Source: Paenibacillus silagei
GTDB taxonomy: Bacteria > Bacillota > Bacilli > Paenibacillales > Paenibacillaceae
Assembly (NCBI RefSeq): GCF_017874735.1
Contig: NZ_JAGGLV010000011.1
Coordinates: 124,001-188,000, forward strand
DNA: 64,000 bases
Reading direction: 5' to 3'
The position numbers and the translations under genes were made by a program. Below, piece after piece: positions 26,667-34,034 of the stretch; positions within the stretch are counted from its first letter, which is position 1, and every line of letters begins with the position of its first letter. The notes under the pieces were generated by a model. That model did no database searches and was not told where the DNA came from. It saw only the letters and a program-made list of their open reading frames with translations.

Positions 26667-28544
26667 GTGGCATTTATCCCGTTAAATTGTCCCAATTGCA
26701 GCGGAAGAATTGAATACAAGGAAGGCACCATCCTCAAGTGCCCTTATTGCCAGACTGAGCTTCTGCTCAAGCAAAATAATGTCTACTATGTGGATCAGAC
26801 CATTAATCATTATCACGGGGCACCCCCTCCCAAGGCCGCGCCGAAGCCACCCGTCTCCGTCTCTATCCCCATTAGGCTGGTGCTAATTCTGCTGCTGGTG
26901 CTGGGCGGGGCCATCGGTACTTATTTCTATTACGGCTTCAGCTCTCCGCAGCAGGCAACCAAGGCTAATCTGTCTGTACGGAATATGCCCGAAAGCGAGG
27001 TCCTGCTCACCTTCCTGCGGGAAAACCTGGGGAAAGGCTCTGCCATGCCGACAGAGGAGGAATTGGCCTCACTGCGTTATTTAACTGTGGAGCGTTCGAA
27101 GAATGACCAGTGGCAGTTCACTTACAGCTTCTCCGATCCGTTCAGCGATGCGCAGGCCGAGAAGCTTACTTATGTGACCCAGGACAAGCGGCTGAATGCC
27201 CAGCGGATTGATCAACGGGATTTCGAAGCCTTCAAGGGACTGACGGCACTGAACCTGACGAATACCTACGAGATCAACCAGGCGGACCAGACAACGCTTG
27301 CCCATATGCCCGGATTAAAAAGCTATGGCGGCGCCTTCAACGAATCCTTCAGCGCCTTCTCCGGCTACTTCGGCGATAAATCTAAAATTACGGAGCTGTC
27401 CACTCAGCTGCGCAGTAATCAGGAAGTGGCCCTGCTGCTGGAATTTCCCAATCTAAGCTCACTATCCATTACCTATGTGGATGAGTCTATAACGGATTTG
27501 CATCTGCTTAATAAGCTGCCGCTGAAGTCCCTGTCCCTTACCTTCGTCAATGACCTGGGGTGGTTATCGTCCATGACCGGGCTGTCTTCTCTGGCTATCT
27601 ATCACAGTGAAACCACAGATCTGCAGCCGTTATACGCCTTAACCGGGCTCCAGGAGCTTAAGCTTTCCTATTTATCCAATGTGAAGTCGATCGACTTCCT
27701 GCAGAACATGCCTGCACTGCAGACGCTTGATCTCAAAAATGTGAATTTCTCCAGCCTGGAGCGTCTGGCCGGCAAAACCTCTATTACCTCGCTCCGCCTG
27801 GCTTCCTTAAGCCAGCTTGGCTCGGTAAAGGCCGTGAATAGCTTGTCCTCGCTGCGGGAATTCACCTTGGACGGTTATTACGAGCAACCAGACAGCCTTA
27901 CTTTGCCGGGCGTCAAACGGGTGGAAATCCCAGCTTCCTTCCTCTCCGGGCTGAAGGCTCCTACGGTAACGGATCTGACACTCCGGGGCGGAAGCGGGGA
28001 GCTTAATATGGCTGAGCTGAAGAAATTCCCTGAGCTTGGGGAGCTGTCCCTCTGGGGGGTTGATGAAATGGCTGGTCTCGCCGCCCTCGACAAATTGCCC
28101 CGCCTACAGAAGCTAAGCATCTTCGACTCGTCGCTGTATATGGAGAGCGATGCCTTATTCCGTCTGAAGCAGGTGAACACGCTGGTATGCTCGGAATGCC
28201 GCCTGAATTTCAAGCAGACAGCAGCAACGAATAGTGTGCTTGAGCATCTGATCTTGGACCGGCCATACTTCTCCATGAACAACAACTCCGTTAGTGAGGT
28301 TGACCAGGTGATGCCTTACTTCGCGGGCCTGACTGCCCTGCGTTCCTTCACCCTGCAGGACAACAACCTGGCTTCTCTTGCGTTCATGAGTAAGTGGCAG
28401 GCCATTGAGGAGCTTCATCTGGAGAACAATGCGATTTCCAATATAGAGCTGCTGAGCAAGCTGCCCAAGCTGCAACAGGTATTCCTGACTGGCAATTCCG
28501 TGGCGAACAAGTCCGTGCTTGATGCAGGCGTGCTGGTGTATTAA
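26667..28544 (+). CDS. Zinc-ribbon, single-TM, leucine-rich-repeat protein
   Basis: 625 aa, GTG start after AAGGAGG. An N-terminal zinc ribbon 'CPNC...CPYC' (residues 8-28), a Pro-rich linker, one TM helix (about residues 70-92), then roughly a dozen irregular LRR units ('LKSLSLTFVN', 'LQTLDLKNVN', 'LEELSLWG', 'IEELHLENNAISNIELLSKL'). The LRR surface faces outside if the zinc ribbon is cytosolic. Likely a protein-interaction or sensing protein; no enzyme domain. Divergent from the TetR gene. Confidence 0.8.
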   Translation: MAFIPLNCPNCSGRIEYKEGTILKCPYCQTELLLKQNNVYYVDQTINHYHGAPPPKAAPKPPVSVSIPIRLVLILLLVLGGAIGTYFYYGFSSPQQATKANLSVRNMPESEVLLTFLRENLGKGSAMPTEEELASLRYLTVERSKNDQWQFTYSFSDPFSDAQAEKLTYVTQDKRLNAQRIDQRDFEAFKGLTALNLTNTYEINQADQTTLAHMPGLKSYGGAFNESFSAFSGYFGDKSKITELSTQLRSNQEVALLLEFPNLSSLSITYVDESITDLHLLNKLPLKSLSLTFVNDLGWLSSMTGLSSLAIYHSETTDLQPLYALTGLQELKLSYLSNVKSIDFLQNMPALQTLDLKNVNFSSLERLAGKTSITSLRLASLSQLGSVKAVNSLSSLREFTLDGYYEQPDSLTLPGVKRVEIPASFLSGLKAPTVTDLTLRGGSGELNMAELKKFPELGELSLWGVDEMAGLAALDKLPRLQKLSIFDSSLYMESDALFRLKQVNTLVCSECRLNFKQTAATNSVLEHLILDRPYFSMNNNSVSEVDQVMPYFAGLTALRSFTLQDNNLASLAFMSKWQAIEELHLENNAISNIELLSKLPKLQQVFLTGNSVANKSVLDAGVLVY

Positions 28545-28561
28545 TTCTTCTAGTTCAAGGC

Positions 28562-28603
28562 AAATAGACCGTCCACCCGGCAAAGGTTGGCGGTCTATTG
28601 TTT
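28562..28603 (+). terminator. GACCG-family terminator
   Basis: CAAATAGACCGtCCacC ... GgcGGTCTATTG then TTTT, after the LRR gene. Confidence 0.82.
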
Positions 28604-28703
28604 TGATGTATGGGAATATATGTTTCTTATCAAGCAGCTTCTGGGTAATACATAGGGTTGCATCTGTCTACATATCAATTGATTACAGAATAGGAGAACA
28701 AAT

Positions 28704-30542
28704 ATGGAGAACCAAAACCAGGATACGTACCGTTTTCAGGTGAACTTAAGCGGTATGATCAACATTTTGTCTAACCATTTGTATAGCAGCCCGAAGGTAT
28801 TCTTAAGAGAGCTGCTCCAGAATGGCATAGACGCGATTACTGCACGGCAGGCCTATTCCCCCGCTGGATATGAAGGCAAGATTCATGTCGAGGTAAGCGG
28901 GACCTCTACCGGGGCGACCTTACTGGTAGAAGATAACGGAATCGGGTTAGACGAGGCAGAGATTCATGAGTTCCTGGCCATGATCGGACAATCCTCCAAG
29001 CGGGGCGAAGATTTTCTCTCGACCAACACCTCTTTTATCGGGCGGTTCGGCATCGGGCTCTTGTCCTGCTTCATGGTGAGTGACGATATCGTTATGGTTA
29101 CCCAATCTGCCAAGGGCGGCCCTGCACTGGAATGGCGCGGGAAGCCGGACGGCACTTATACTATCCGCAAGCTTGAAGGGGCACATGCTCCGGGCACCAA
29201 GGTTTTTTTGCGTTGTAAAGAAGGGTCCGAAGCTTACTTCGAGGAGAGCAATCTGCAGGAAGGGCTGTTCCATTACGGCGCTCTGCTGCCTTATCCGATC
29301 CAGCTGGTGTCGGACCGTAACACCCGCCTGATTAATCCGCTGACCCCGCCGTGGGTCAAAGATCCGCAGCTGGCCCGGAAGCATCGTGACGAGGTGCTGT
29401 CCTTCGGTAAGCAGGTGCTGGGAGAGACGTTCCGCGATTTCATCCCCCTGCACACCGCCTCGGGCCGGACGGGAGGCATCGCCTTCATTCTGCCGCACGC
29501 GGTTAATCTGAACGCCAAACGCAATCACCGGGTGTACCTGAAGCACATGCTGGTCTCCGAAGCTGCCAGCAATATCCTGCCGGACTGGGCGTTCTTCGTG
29601 AAATGCCTGATCTGGACCGATGAGCTGCAGCCCACCGCTTCCCGGGAGCATTTCTACGAGAATGCCCAGCTGGAGCAGGTGCGGGAAGAGCTCGGGAACT
29701 CCATTCGTCAGGAATTGATGCGGATGGCCGAGTACGACCCGGACCGCCTGCAATCTATTATTTCGCTGCACGCCTTATCCATGAAGGCTCTCGCAGTGGA
29801 AGATTCATCGTTCTATTCTATCATTCACGAGTGGTTGCCGTTTGAGAGCACGTATGGCAGAAAGACGCTTGGCGAGCTGAAGCAGCAGCCTCCCCTGTAC
29901 TTCACGGCCACGCTGGACGAATACCGCCAGATTACCCACGTGGCTTCGGCCCAATCCATGCTGGTGGTGAACGGCGGGTATATCTATGATGCCGAGCTGC
30001 TGGCCCGGCTGCCGCTCATTGACCCGGATGTGCAGACGGAACGGCTGCTGCCGGAGGAGGTGTCGTTATCCTTCACCGATATCACCCCTCAAGAGCGGCT
30101 GGACTACTATGAGTCCGTAAGACTCGCAGACAGTGTACTTCAGAAGTTCCGCTGCCAGGTGCAGCTGCGCCGCTTCAAGCCAGAGGAGATTCCTGTCCTC
30201 TACACGCTGTCTGAGGAGTCCGCCCAGTGGCGTGTAATGGAAGCAACCAAAGAAGTGAGCACCGATGCCCTGGCCTCTGTGCTGGGCAGCTTGGGCGCTT
30301 CGCTTAAGGAGACGGCATACGCCACACTCTACTTCAACCTGAATAATCCTATCATTGAGAAGGTATTCCATCAGGGGAATCAGGCCACGCTGCCCTCCAT
30401 TGTCGAGATGCTGTACTGCAATGCGCTGATGATGGGACATTATCCGATGAACCGCCAGGAGATCGCGCTGCTGAACCAGGGCATTATTCAATTCATTGAT
30501 TGGGGATTGACGGCTAATCAAGCCACAGGAGGAGACGAATAG
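28704..30542 (+). CDS. HSP90-family chaperone (HtpG paralogue)
   Basis: 612 aa. GHKL ATP-binding N-domain with 'FLRELLQNGIDAI', 'VEDNGIGLDEAEI' and 'SFIGRFGIGLLSCFMV', followed by an HSP90-like middle domain with a client/catalytic loop 'YLKHMLVSEAASNILP' and 'WTDELQPTASREHFYE'. The C-terminal region departs from HtpG and ends in acidic ATGGDE. It is not the canonical HtpG sequence but a divergent paralogue, called simply 'HSP90 family protein' in related genomes. Its stop codon abuts the ATG of the next gene, so the two proteins are made together. Confidence 0.85.
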   Translation: MENQNQDTYRFQVNLSGMINILSNHLYSSPKVFLRELLQNGIDAITARQAYSPAGYEGKIHVEVSGTSTGATLLVEDNGIGLDEAEIHEFLAMIGQSSKRGEDFLSTNTSFIGRFGIGLLSCFMVSDDIVMVTQSAKGGPALEWRGKPDGTYTIRKLEGAHAPGTKVFLRCKEGSEAYFEESNLQEGLFHYGALLPYPIQLVSDRNTRLINPLTPPWVKDPQLARKHRDEVLSFGKQVLGETFRDFIPLHTASGRTGGIAFILPHAVNLNAKRNHRVYLKHMLVSEAASNILPDWAFFVKCLIWTDELQPTASREHFYENAQLEQVREELGNSIRQELMRMAEYDPDRLQSIISLHALSMKALAVEDSSFYSIIHEWLPFESTYGRKTLGELKQQPPLYFTATLDEYRQITHVASAQSMLVVNGGYIYDAELLARLPLIDPDVQTERLLPEEVSLSFTDITPQERLDYYESVRLADSVLQKFRCQVQLRRFKPEEIPVLYTLSEESAQWRVMEATKEVSTDALASVLGSLGASLKETAYATLYFNLNNPIIEKVFHQGNQATLPSIVEMLYCNALMMGHYPMNRQEIALLNQGIIQFIDWGLTANQATGGDE

Positions 30543-31601
30543 ATGAATCTTACCGAGATGGATTTCGACGATTTGATGGAGGAAGCCTATGACCTGCCGG
30601 GCGGCAAGGCTAAGCTGGAGCTGCTGGAGCAGGCGGTACGGGTAGCAGATGCCGCAGGAGATATCGACCAGGGCTATGAGGCCCGCAGCGAAATAGTAGA
30701 GCTGGGCAGCTTCCACGGGTATCCGATGAAGGCGCTGGTCGCCTTCTCGTGGCAGCTGGGACAGTATGACAAGAACCCGGGCCGGTTCGATGATTACAGT
30801 CTGATGTGGTCGTACAAGTGGGTGCTGGACCGCATCACTGCTTTTGCAGATATCAGCCGCACTCAGATTGAGAACCTGCTGGAGGATATGAAGACCCGCT
30901 ATGCAGCCGAAGGCTACAGCAGCCGGACCTATCACTATTACCGGGCGAATATCCTCGAAGATTTCGGGGAGCTGGAAGCTTCAGAGGCCGAATGGGCGAT
31001 TGTCCAGACCATGGACCGGGACGAGATGAGCGATTGTGAGGCTTGTGAGCAGCATGGCCTGGTCGAGTTCCTGGCGAAGCAGGGAGACGACGAAGCAACC
31101 GTTAAGGCGGCTGAACCGATTCTCAAGGGCCGGATGACCTGCGGTGAGGTCCCGCATGTGACCATTACGAAGGTGCTGTTCCCTCTCCTGCGGCTGGGCC
31201 GCCAGAAGGAAGCTGATAAGCTTCAGAAGAAAGGCTATAAGCTGGTAAAAGGAAACCGCGACTTCCTGTATCACCAGGCAGAGCATATTGGTTACCTGAC
31301 CCTGACCGATCCGGTCAAGGCGCTGGAGGTCTTCGAAGAGTATATCGCCTCCTCGCTCGATCATGAGAACCCGGCCGATCAGATGATCTTCAACGCCTAT
31401 TCCGCCAAAATGTTCCGCCGTCTGGCGGAAGAATCCATCCGCTTTCAGGTTAAGCTTCCGGTCGACCACCCGTGTGAGCGTCAGTTCGAAGACGTCGCTG
31501 CGCTTGCGAAGTACTTCAAGCAGTTGGCTCTCGCCACAGCGGAGAAGCTGGATAAGCGGAACGGTAACGGTTATTATACTGAGCTGCTGGAGAAGTTGTA
31601 G
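30543..31601 (+). CDS. Helical-repeat (TPR-like) partner of the HSP90 paralogue
   Basis: 352 aa, entirely alpha-helical by composition, with paired helices of TPR/SEL1 spacing ('LELLEQAVRVADAAGD', 'YHYYRANILEDFGELEASEAEW', 'ALEVFEEYIASSL'). No signal peptide and no enzyme motif. It starts on the base after the HSP90 stop codon (TAGATG), so translation is coupled. A scaffold or co-chaperone role is inferred from the pairing. Part of its 3' end is duplicated at 32079-32145, on the far side of a toxin module. Confidence 0.72.
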   Translation: MNLTEMDFDDLMEEAYDLPGGKAKLELLEQAVRVADAAGDIDQGYEARSEIVELGSFHGYPMKALVAFSWQLGQYDKNPGRFDDYSLMWSYKWVLDRITAFADISRTQIENLLEDMKTRYAAEGYSSRTYHYYRANILEDFGELEASEAEWAIVQTMDRDEMSDCEACEQHGLVEFLAKQGDDEATVKAAEPILKGRMTCGEVPHVTITKVLFPLLRLGRQKEADKLQKKGYKLVKGNRDFLYHQAEHIGYLTLTDPVKALEVFEEYIASSLDHENPADQMIFNAYSAKMFRRLAEESIRFQVKLPVDHPCERQFEDVAALAKYFKQLALATAEKLDKRNGNGYYTELLEKL

Positions 31602-31640
31602 GTTGTGTTCCGGCGGCGGTTTGTAAGAACAAACGCAAAT

Positions 31641-31673
31641 AAGAGCAGCTCCCGTATTGGGGGCTGCTCTTTG
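31641..31673 (+). terminator. Terminator of the HSP90/TPR operon
   Basis: AGAGCAGCTCCC / GGGGGCTGCTCT, then TTTGTG. Confidence 0.85.
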
Positions 31674-31738
31674 TGTATTTTAAATACGCATTTACGTCAA
31701 AACTTCTCCAAATTTAGGTAATACCGAGGCATTTGATA

Positions 31739-31747
31739 TGTTATACT
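31739..31747 (+). promoter_or_regulatory. Extended -10 promoter of the toxin gene
   Basis: TGtTATACT, an extended -10 match. No strong -35 is seen, which is usual for extended -10 promoters. It lies about 65 bases upstream of the toxin start. Confidence 0.5.
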
Positions 31748-31813
31748 GATTGAGCAATAGAATAGGCTTAAAAGGGTCGGTCGGCTACCTCTCTCAGAAG
31801 GGAGGGATGCCTT

Positions 31814-31894
31814 GTGACAGTGTTTGAAGCAATGATGCTGATGCTAACCTTTGGTTTGCTTATCGTAGCGTTACTGTCCGATAAACGCAAATAG
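31814..31894 (+). CDS. Holin-like type I toxin, 26 aa
   Basis: A GTG-started ORF after GGGAGGG. It begins MTVFEAMMLML, continues as one TM helix and ends 'LLSDKRK'. This is the pattern of the Hol-Tox/TxpA-BsrG-like small membrane toxins of Bacillales, which depolarise the membrane when overproduced. The 3' end runs straight into a bidirectional GACCG-family hairpin. A convergent promoter and structured RNA on the minus strand supply the likely antitoxin. Confident of family, not of toxicity. Confidence 0.85.
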   Translation: MTVFEAMMLMLTFGLLIVALLSDKRK

Positions 31895-31926
31895 ACCGCC
31901 CCCTCGCAAAGGCATGCGGTCTATTT
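31889..31926. terminator. Bidirectional hairpin shared by toxin mRNA and antitoxin RNA
   Basis: AAATAGACCGcCCcc ... gcatGCGGTCTATTT. It overlaps the toxin stop codon and can end both convergent transcripts. Confidence 0.8.
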
Positions 31927-32026
31927 GTCGTATCCTATTTGCCAGAGGCCAACCGCCCTTGAAAGCGGCTATTGCTCTAGAGAGTCGTGTTAGCGCACGG
32001 CTCTCTTAGCATTGTACGCCCGTTCT
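31889..32026 (-). ncRNA. Candidate antisense antitoxin RNA
   Basis: A minus-strand promoter with TTAACA (32056-32061), a 17-base spacer and TATAGT (32033-32038) points toward the toxin gene. The predicted ~140-nt RNA carries an 11-bp hairpin (AGAGAGCCGTG / CACGACTCTCT, 31979-32006) and a smaller CCGC/GCGG hairpin, and ends at the shared GACCG terminator, so it overlaps the toxin mRNA 3' end. Same geometry as BsrG/SR4 and TxpA/RatA. No RNA evidence. Confidence 0.68.
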
Positions 32027-32032
32027 GCTTAT

Positions 32033-32061
32033 ACTATACCACAGCCGTTAACACATGTTAA
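32033..32061 (-). promoter_or_regulatory. Promoter of the antitoxin RNA
   Basis: TTAACA - 17 bases - TATAGT read on the minus strand: one mismatch in each box to the sigma-A consensus. Confidence 0.72.
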
Positions 32062-32078
32062 CAGTGGTTAACAGATTT

Positions 32079-32145
32079 ATGAGCACCAGTTCGAAGACGT
32101 AGTTGCGCTTGCGAAGTACTTCCAGCAGTTGGCTCACGCCACAGT
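32079..32145 (+). pseudogene. Duplicate fragment of the TPR-like gene
   Basis: About 65 bp nearly identical to 31471-31537 (encoding QFEDV-ALAKYF-QLA-AT). The frame continues into unrelated sequence and stops at 32170; upstream it meets a TAA. The toxin module lies between this copy and the parental gene end. Confidence 0.8.
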
Positions 32146-32174
32146 GCATTTCCCGAGGCCCTTGGCATGACCTT

Positions 32175-33068
32175 CTAATCCCTCATGCTTTCAATTCGTC
32201 TTAGGCTCTCCGTGTCACGGGCTGGAGATGCACCGAAGAAGCGTGAATACTCCCGGTTGAACTGTGAGGGACTTTGATAGCCAACATGATATGCAGCACT
32301 TGCTACCGGATAGCCCTCGAAGGCAATGAGGTTTCTGGCCTCCAGGAGCCTTAATTGCTTTTGAAATTGAATAGGACTTAACCCCGTGGCCCTTTTAAAC
32401 TGACGGTGAAAAGTATTTATAGCCATACCCGATTTCGATGCCAGCTCACCAATGTCTATGGGCCTCATAAAATTACTCCGAAACCACTTTACAACCTGAG
32501 ATATTCTGGATAAATCACTTTCCCGCTGACCAAATTGCCTCAGATACCCTCCCTGTGGTCCCATCAGTACGCGATACAGGATTTCGCGCTCATAAGCTGG
32601 TGCTAGAGCCGGAATATCTCTTGGCGCTTTCGATAATCGCAATAAACGCAGCCAGGCCTCCATCAATTCAATATCCATGTCGCAAGCTGCGAATTGCCCG
32701 GAAGCAGCCGGTAATAGATTCTCCTGGAGATCTCTTAGCAGACTCTGAAGAACATTCTGATTCAACTTGAGACCAAGGGACATGTAAGGCTGGCCATAGC
32801 GGTCCGGATGTACAACCGCCGTTGCAGGAACATGCACGGGTAACACGTAATAAGATGGCCCTGCCAGTTCCGTGCTGCGCCCCCCGATCGATAGAATCTT
32901 TCTTCCTTGAACCGTGAAACCAATCATCGGCTCGTAAAGCGCTGCAAGTTGATGATTGGGGATCGCTCCCTTAATCATACTTAGCCCCGGTACTCCGGTT
33001 TCAATCTGCCTGGTGCCCGCATCCTTCATCAGATCCATTATTTCTTCAAGGACATTTTTCATGCACAT
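32175..33068 (-). CDS. AraC-family transcriptional regulator
   Basis: About 297 aa. An AraC_N (type I) ligand domain (residues 20-180, 'YEPMIGFTVQGRKILSIGG') is followed by a two-HTH AraC domain ('IDIGELASKSGMAINTFHRQFKRATGLSPIQFQ' region, then 'YPVASAAYHVGYQSPSQFNREYSRFFG'). Divergent from the SDR gene with a 115-bp shared upstream region, so it probably controls that gene in response to a small aromatic or aldehyde ligand. ATG at 33068, or at 33062 with a nearby in-frame Met. Confidence 0.9.
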   Translation of the reverse strand: MCMKNVLEEIMDLMKDAGTRQIETGVPGLSMIKGAIPNHQLAALYEPMIGFTVQGRKILSIGGRSTELAGPSYYVLPVHVPATAVVHPDRYGQPYMSLGLKLNQNVLQSLLRDLQENLLPAASGQFAACDMDIELMEAWLRLLRLSKAPRDIPALAPAYEREILYRVLMGPQGGYLRQFGQRESDLSRISQVVKWFRSNFMRPIDIGELASKSGMAINTFHRQFKRATGLSPIQFQKQLRLLEARNLIAFEGYPVASAAYHVGYQSPSQFNREYSRFFGASPARDTESLRRIESMRD

Positions 33069-33183
33069 AGTTTATCACACGAATGGTGCTTTTAGGCAAT
33101 CAATAGGCATTTTCAGGTCTATTTTGGTGACGCAGCTGCGGCTACAATTAGAACCAAGCCGAACACAAACCAAGGAGGATCTT

Positions 33184-33939
33184 ATGACAATTGCGATAAT
33201 AACGGGTGGAAGTAATGGCATTGGAAAAGCGGCAGCGCTGGAGCTTGGCAAGCGCGGAATTAGCGTCATTCTCACATACAATTCCTATAAGGACCGGGCA
33301 GAAGATGTCGTAAAGGAAATCGAGAAAAATGCAGGTGTCCGGGCAGTCGCATTAAAGCTGGATCTGACTCAGATATCAACCTTTGCGGGCTTTATTCAAG
33401 AAGTGAAACAGAGTCTCCAAGACATTTGGAACCGGACAACTTTTGATTACTTGGTGAATAATGGCGGCATCGGCGGACCCATGCTGTTCACTGAGATGAG
33501 TGAAGAATATTTCGACAAGATTCTGAATACGAACTTCAAAGGACCGGTTTTTCTAACACAACAGCTTGCCGGATTCATGGAGGACGCCGGAGCTATTGTC
33601 AATACTACGAGTTCATCCAAAAATCAATCCTTTCCGGGCTACTCCGTCTATGGTTCGTTAAAAGCAGCATTCTCAACCTGGACCCGCTACATTGCCAAAG
33701 AGCTTGCACCTCGCCAAATTCGGGTCAACGCCGTATCACCTGGTCCTACGCACAGCAATTTCGGCGATGGAGTATTCGATAAACATCCCGAATTCATTAA
33801 GCCTCTGGCTGAGCAATCTGTATTTGGCAGAATCGGCCACCCCGAAGATATAGCGAAGGTTATTGTGAGCTTGTTGTCCGATGAATTCGGGTGGGTTACA
33901 GCCCAGGACATTGAAGTGTCTGGCGGACATTTGCTTTAA
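33184..33939 (+). CDS. SDR-family oxidoreductase
   Basis: 251 aa. 'IITGGSNGIGKAAALEL' (TGxxxGIG cofactor site), 'YLVNNGGIGGP' (NNxG), catalytic Ser in 'IVNTTSSS', 'YSVYGSLKAAF' (YxxxK) and 'IRVNAVSPGPTHS' are all present, so this is an active classical SDR. The start is the ATG at 33184 with AAGGAGG upstream. Divergently transcribed from the AraC regulator. Confidence 0.9.
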   Translation: MTIAIITGGSNGIGKAAALELGKRGISVILTYNSYKDRAEDVVKEIEKNAGVRAVALKLDLTQISTFAGFIQEVKQSLQDIWNRTTFDYLVNNGGIGGPMLFTEMSEEYFDKILNTNFKGPVFLTQQLAGFMEDAGAIVNTTSSSKNQSFPGYSVYGSLKAAFSTWTRYIAKELAPRQIRVNAVSPGPTHSNFGDGVFDKHPEFIKPLAEQSVFGRIGHPEDIAKVIVSLLSDEFGWVTAQDIEVSGGHLL

Positions 33940-33946
33940 TTAAGAA

Positions 33947-34006
33947 AAGCTTACTGTCCCCTAAACGCCAATAGACCGCCCTCCTGGCAAAGGAGTGCGG
34001 TCTATT
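33947..34006 (+). pseudogene. Remnant of a holin-like toxin 3' end with its hairpin
   Basis: CTTACTGTCCCCTAAACGC then CAATAGACCGCC... matches the last eight codons and the 3' hairpin of the toxin gene at 31814 (TTACTGTCCGATAAACGC then AAATAGACCGCC...). No toxin 5' part remains. The hairpin (33970-34006) serves as the SDR and xylanase terminator. Confidence 0.65.
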
Positions 34007-34034
34007 GGGCATATCCTGTTTTTATGCGAATCTC

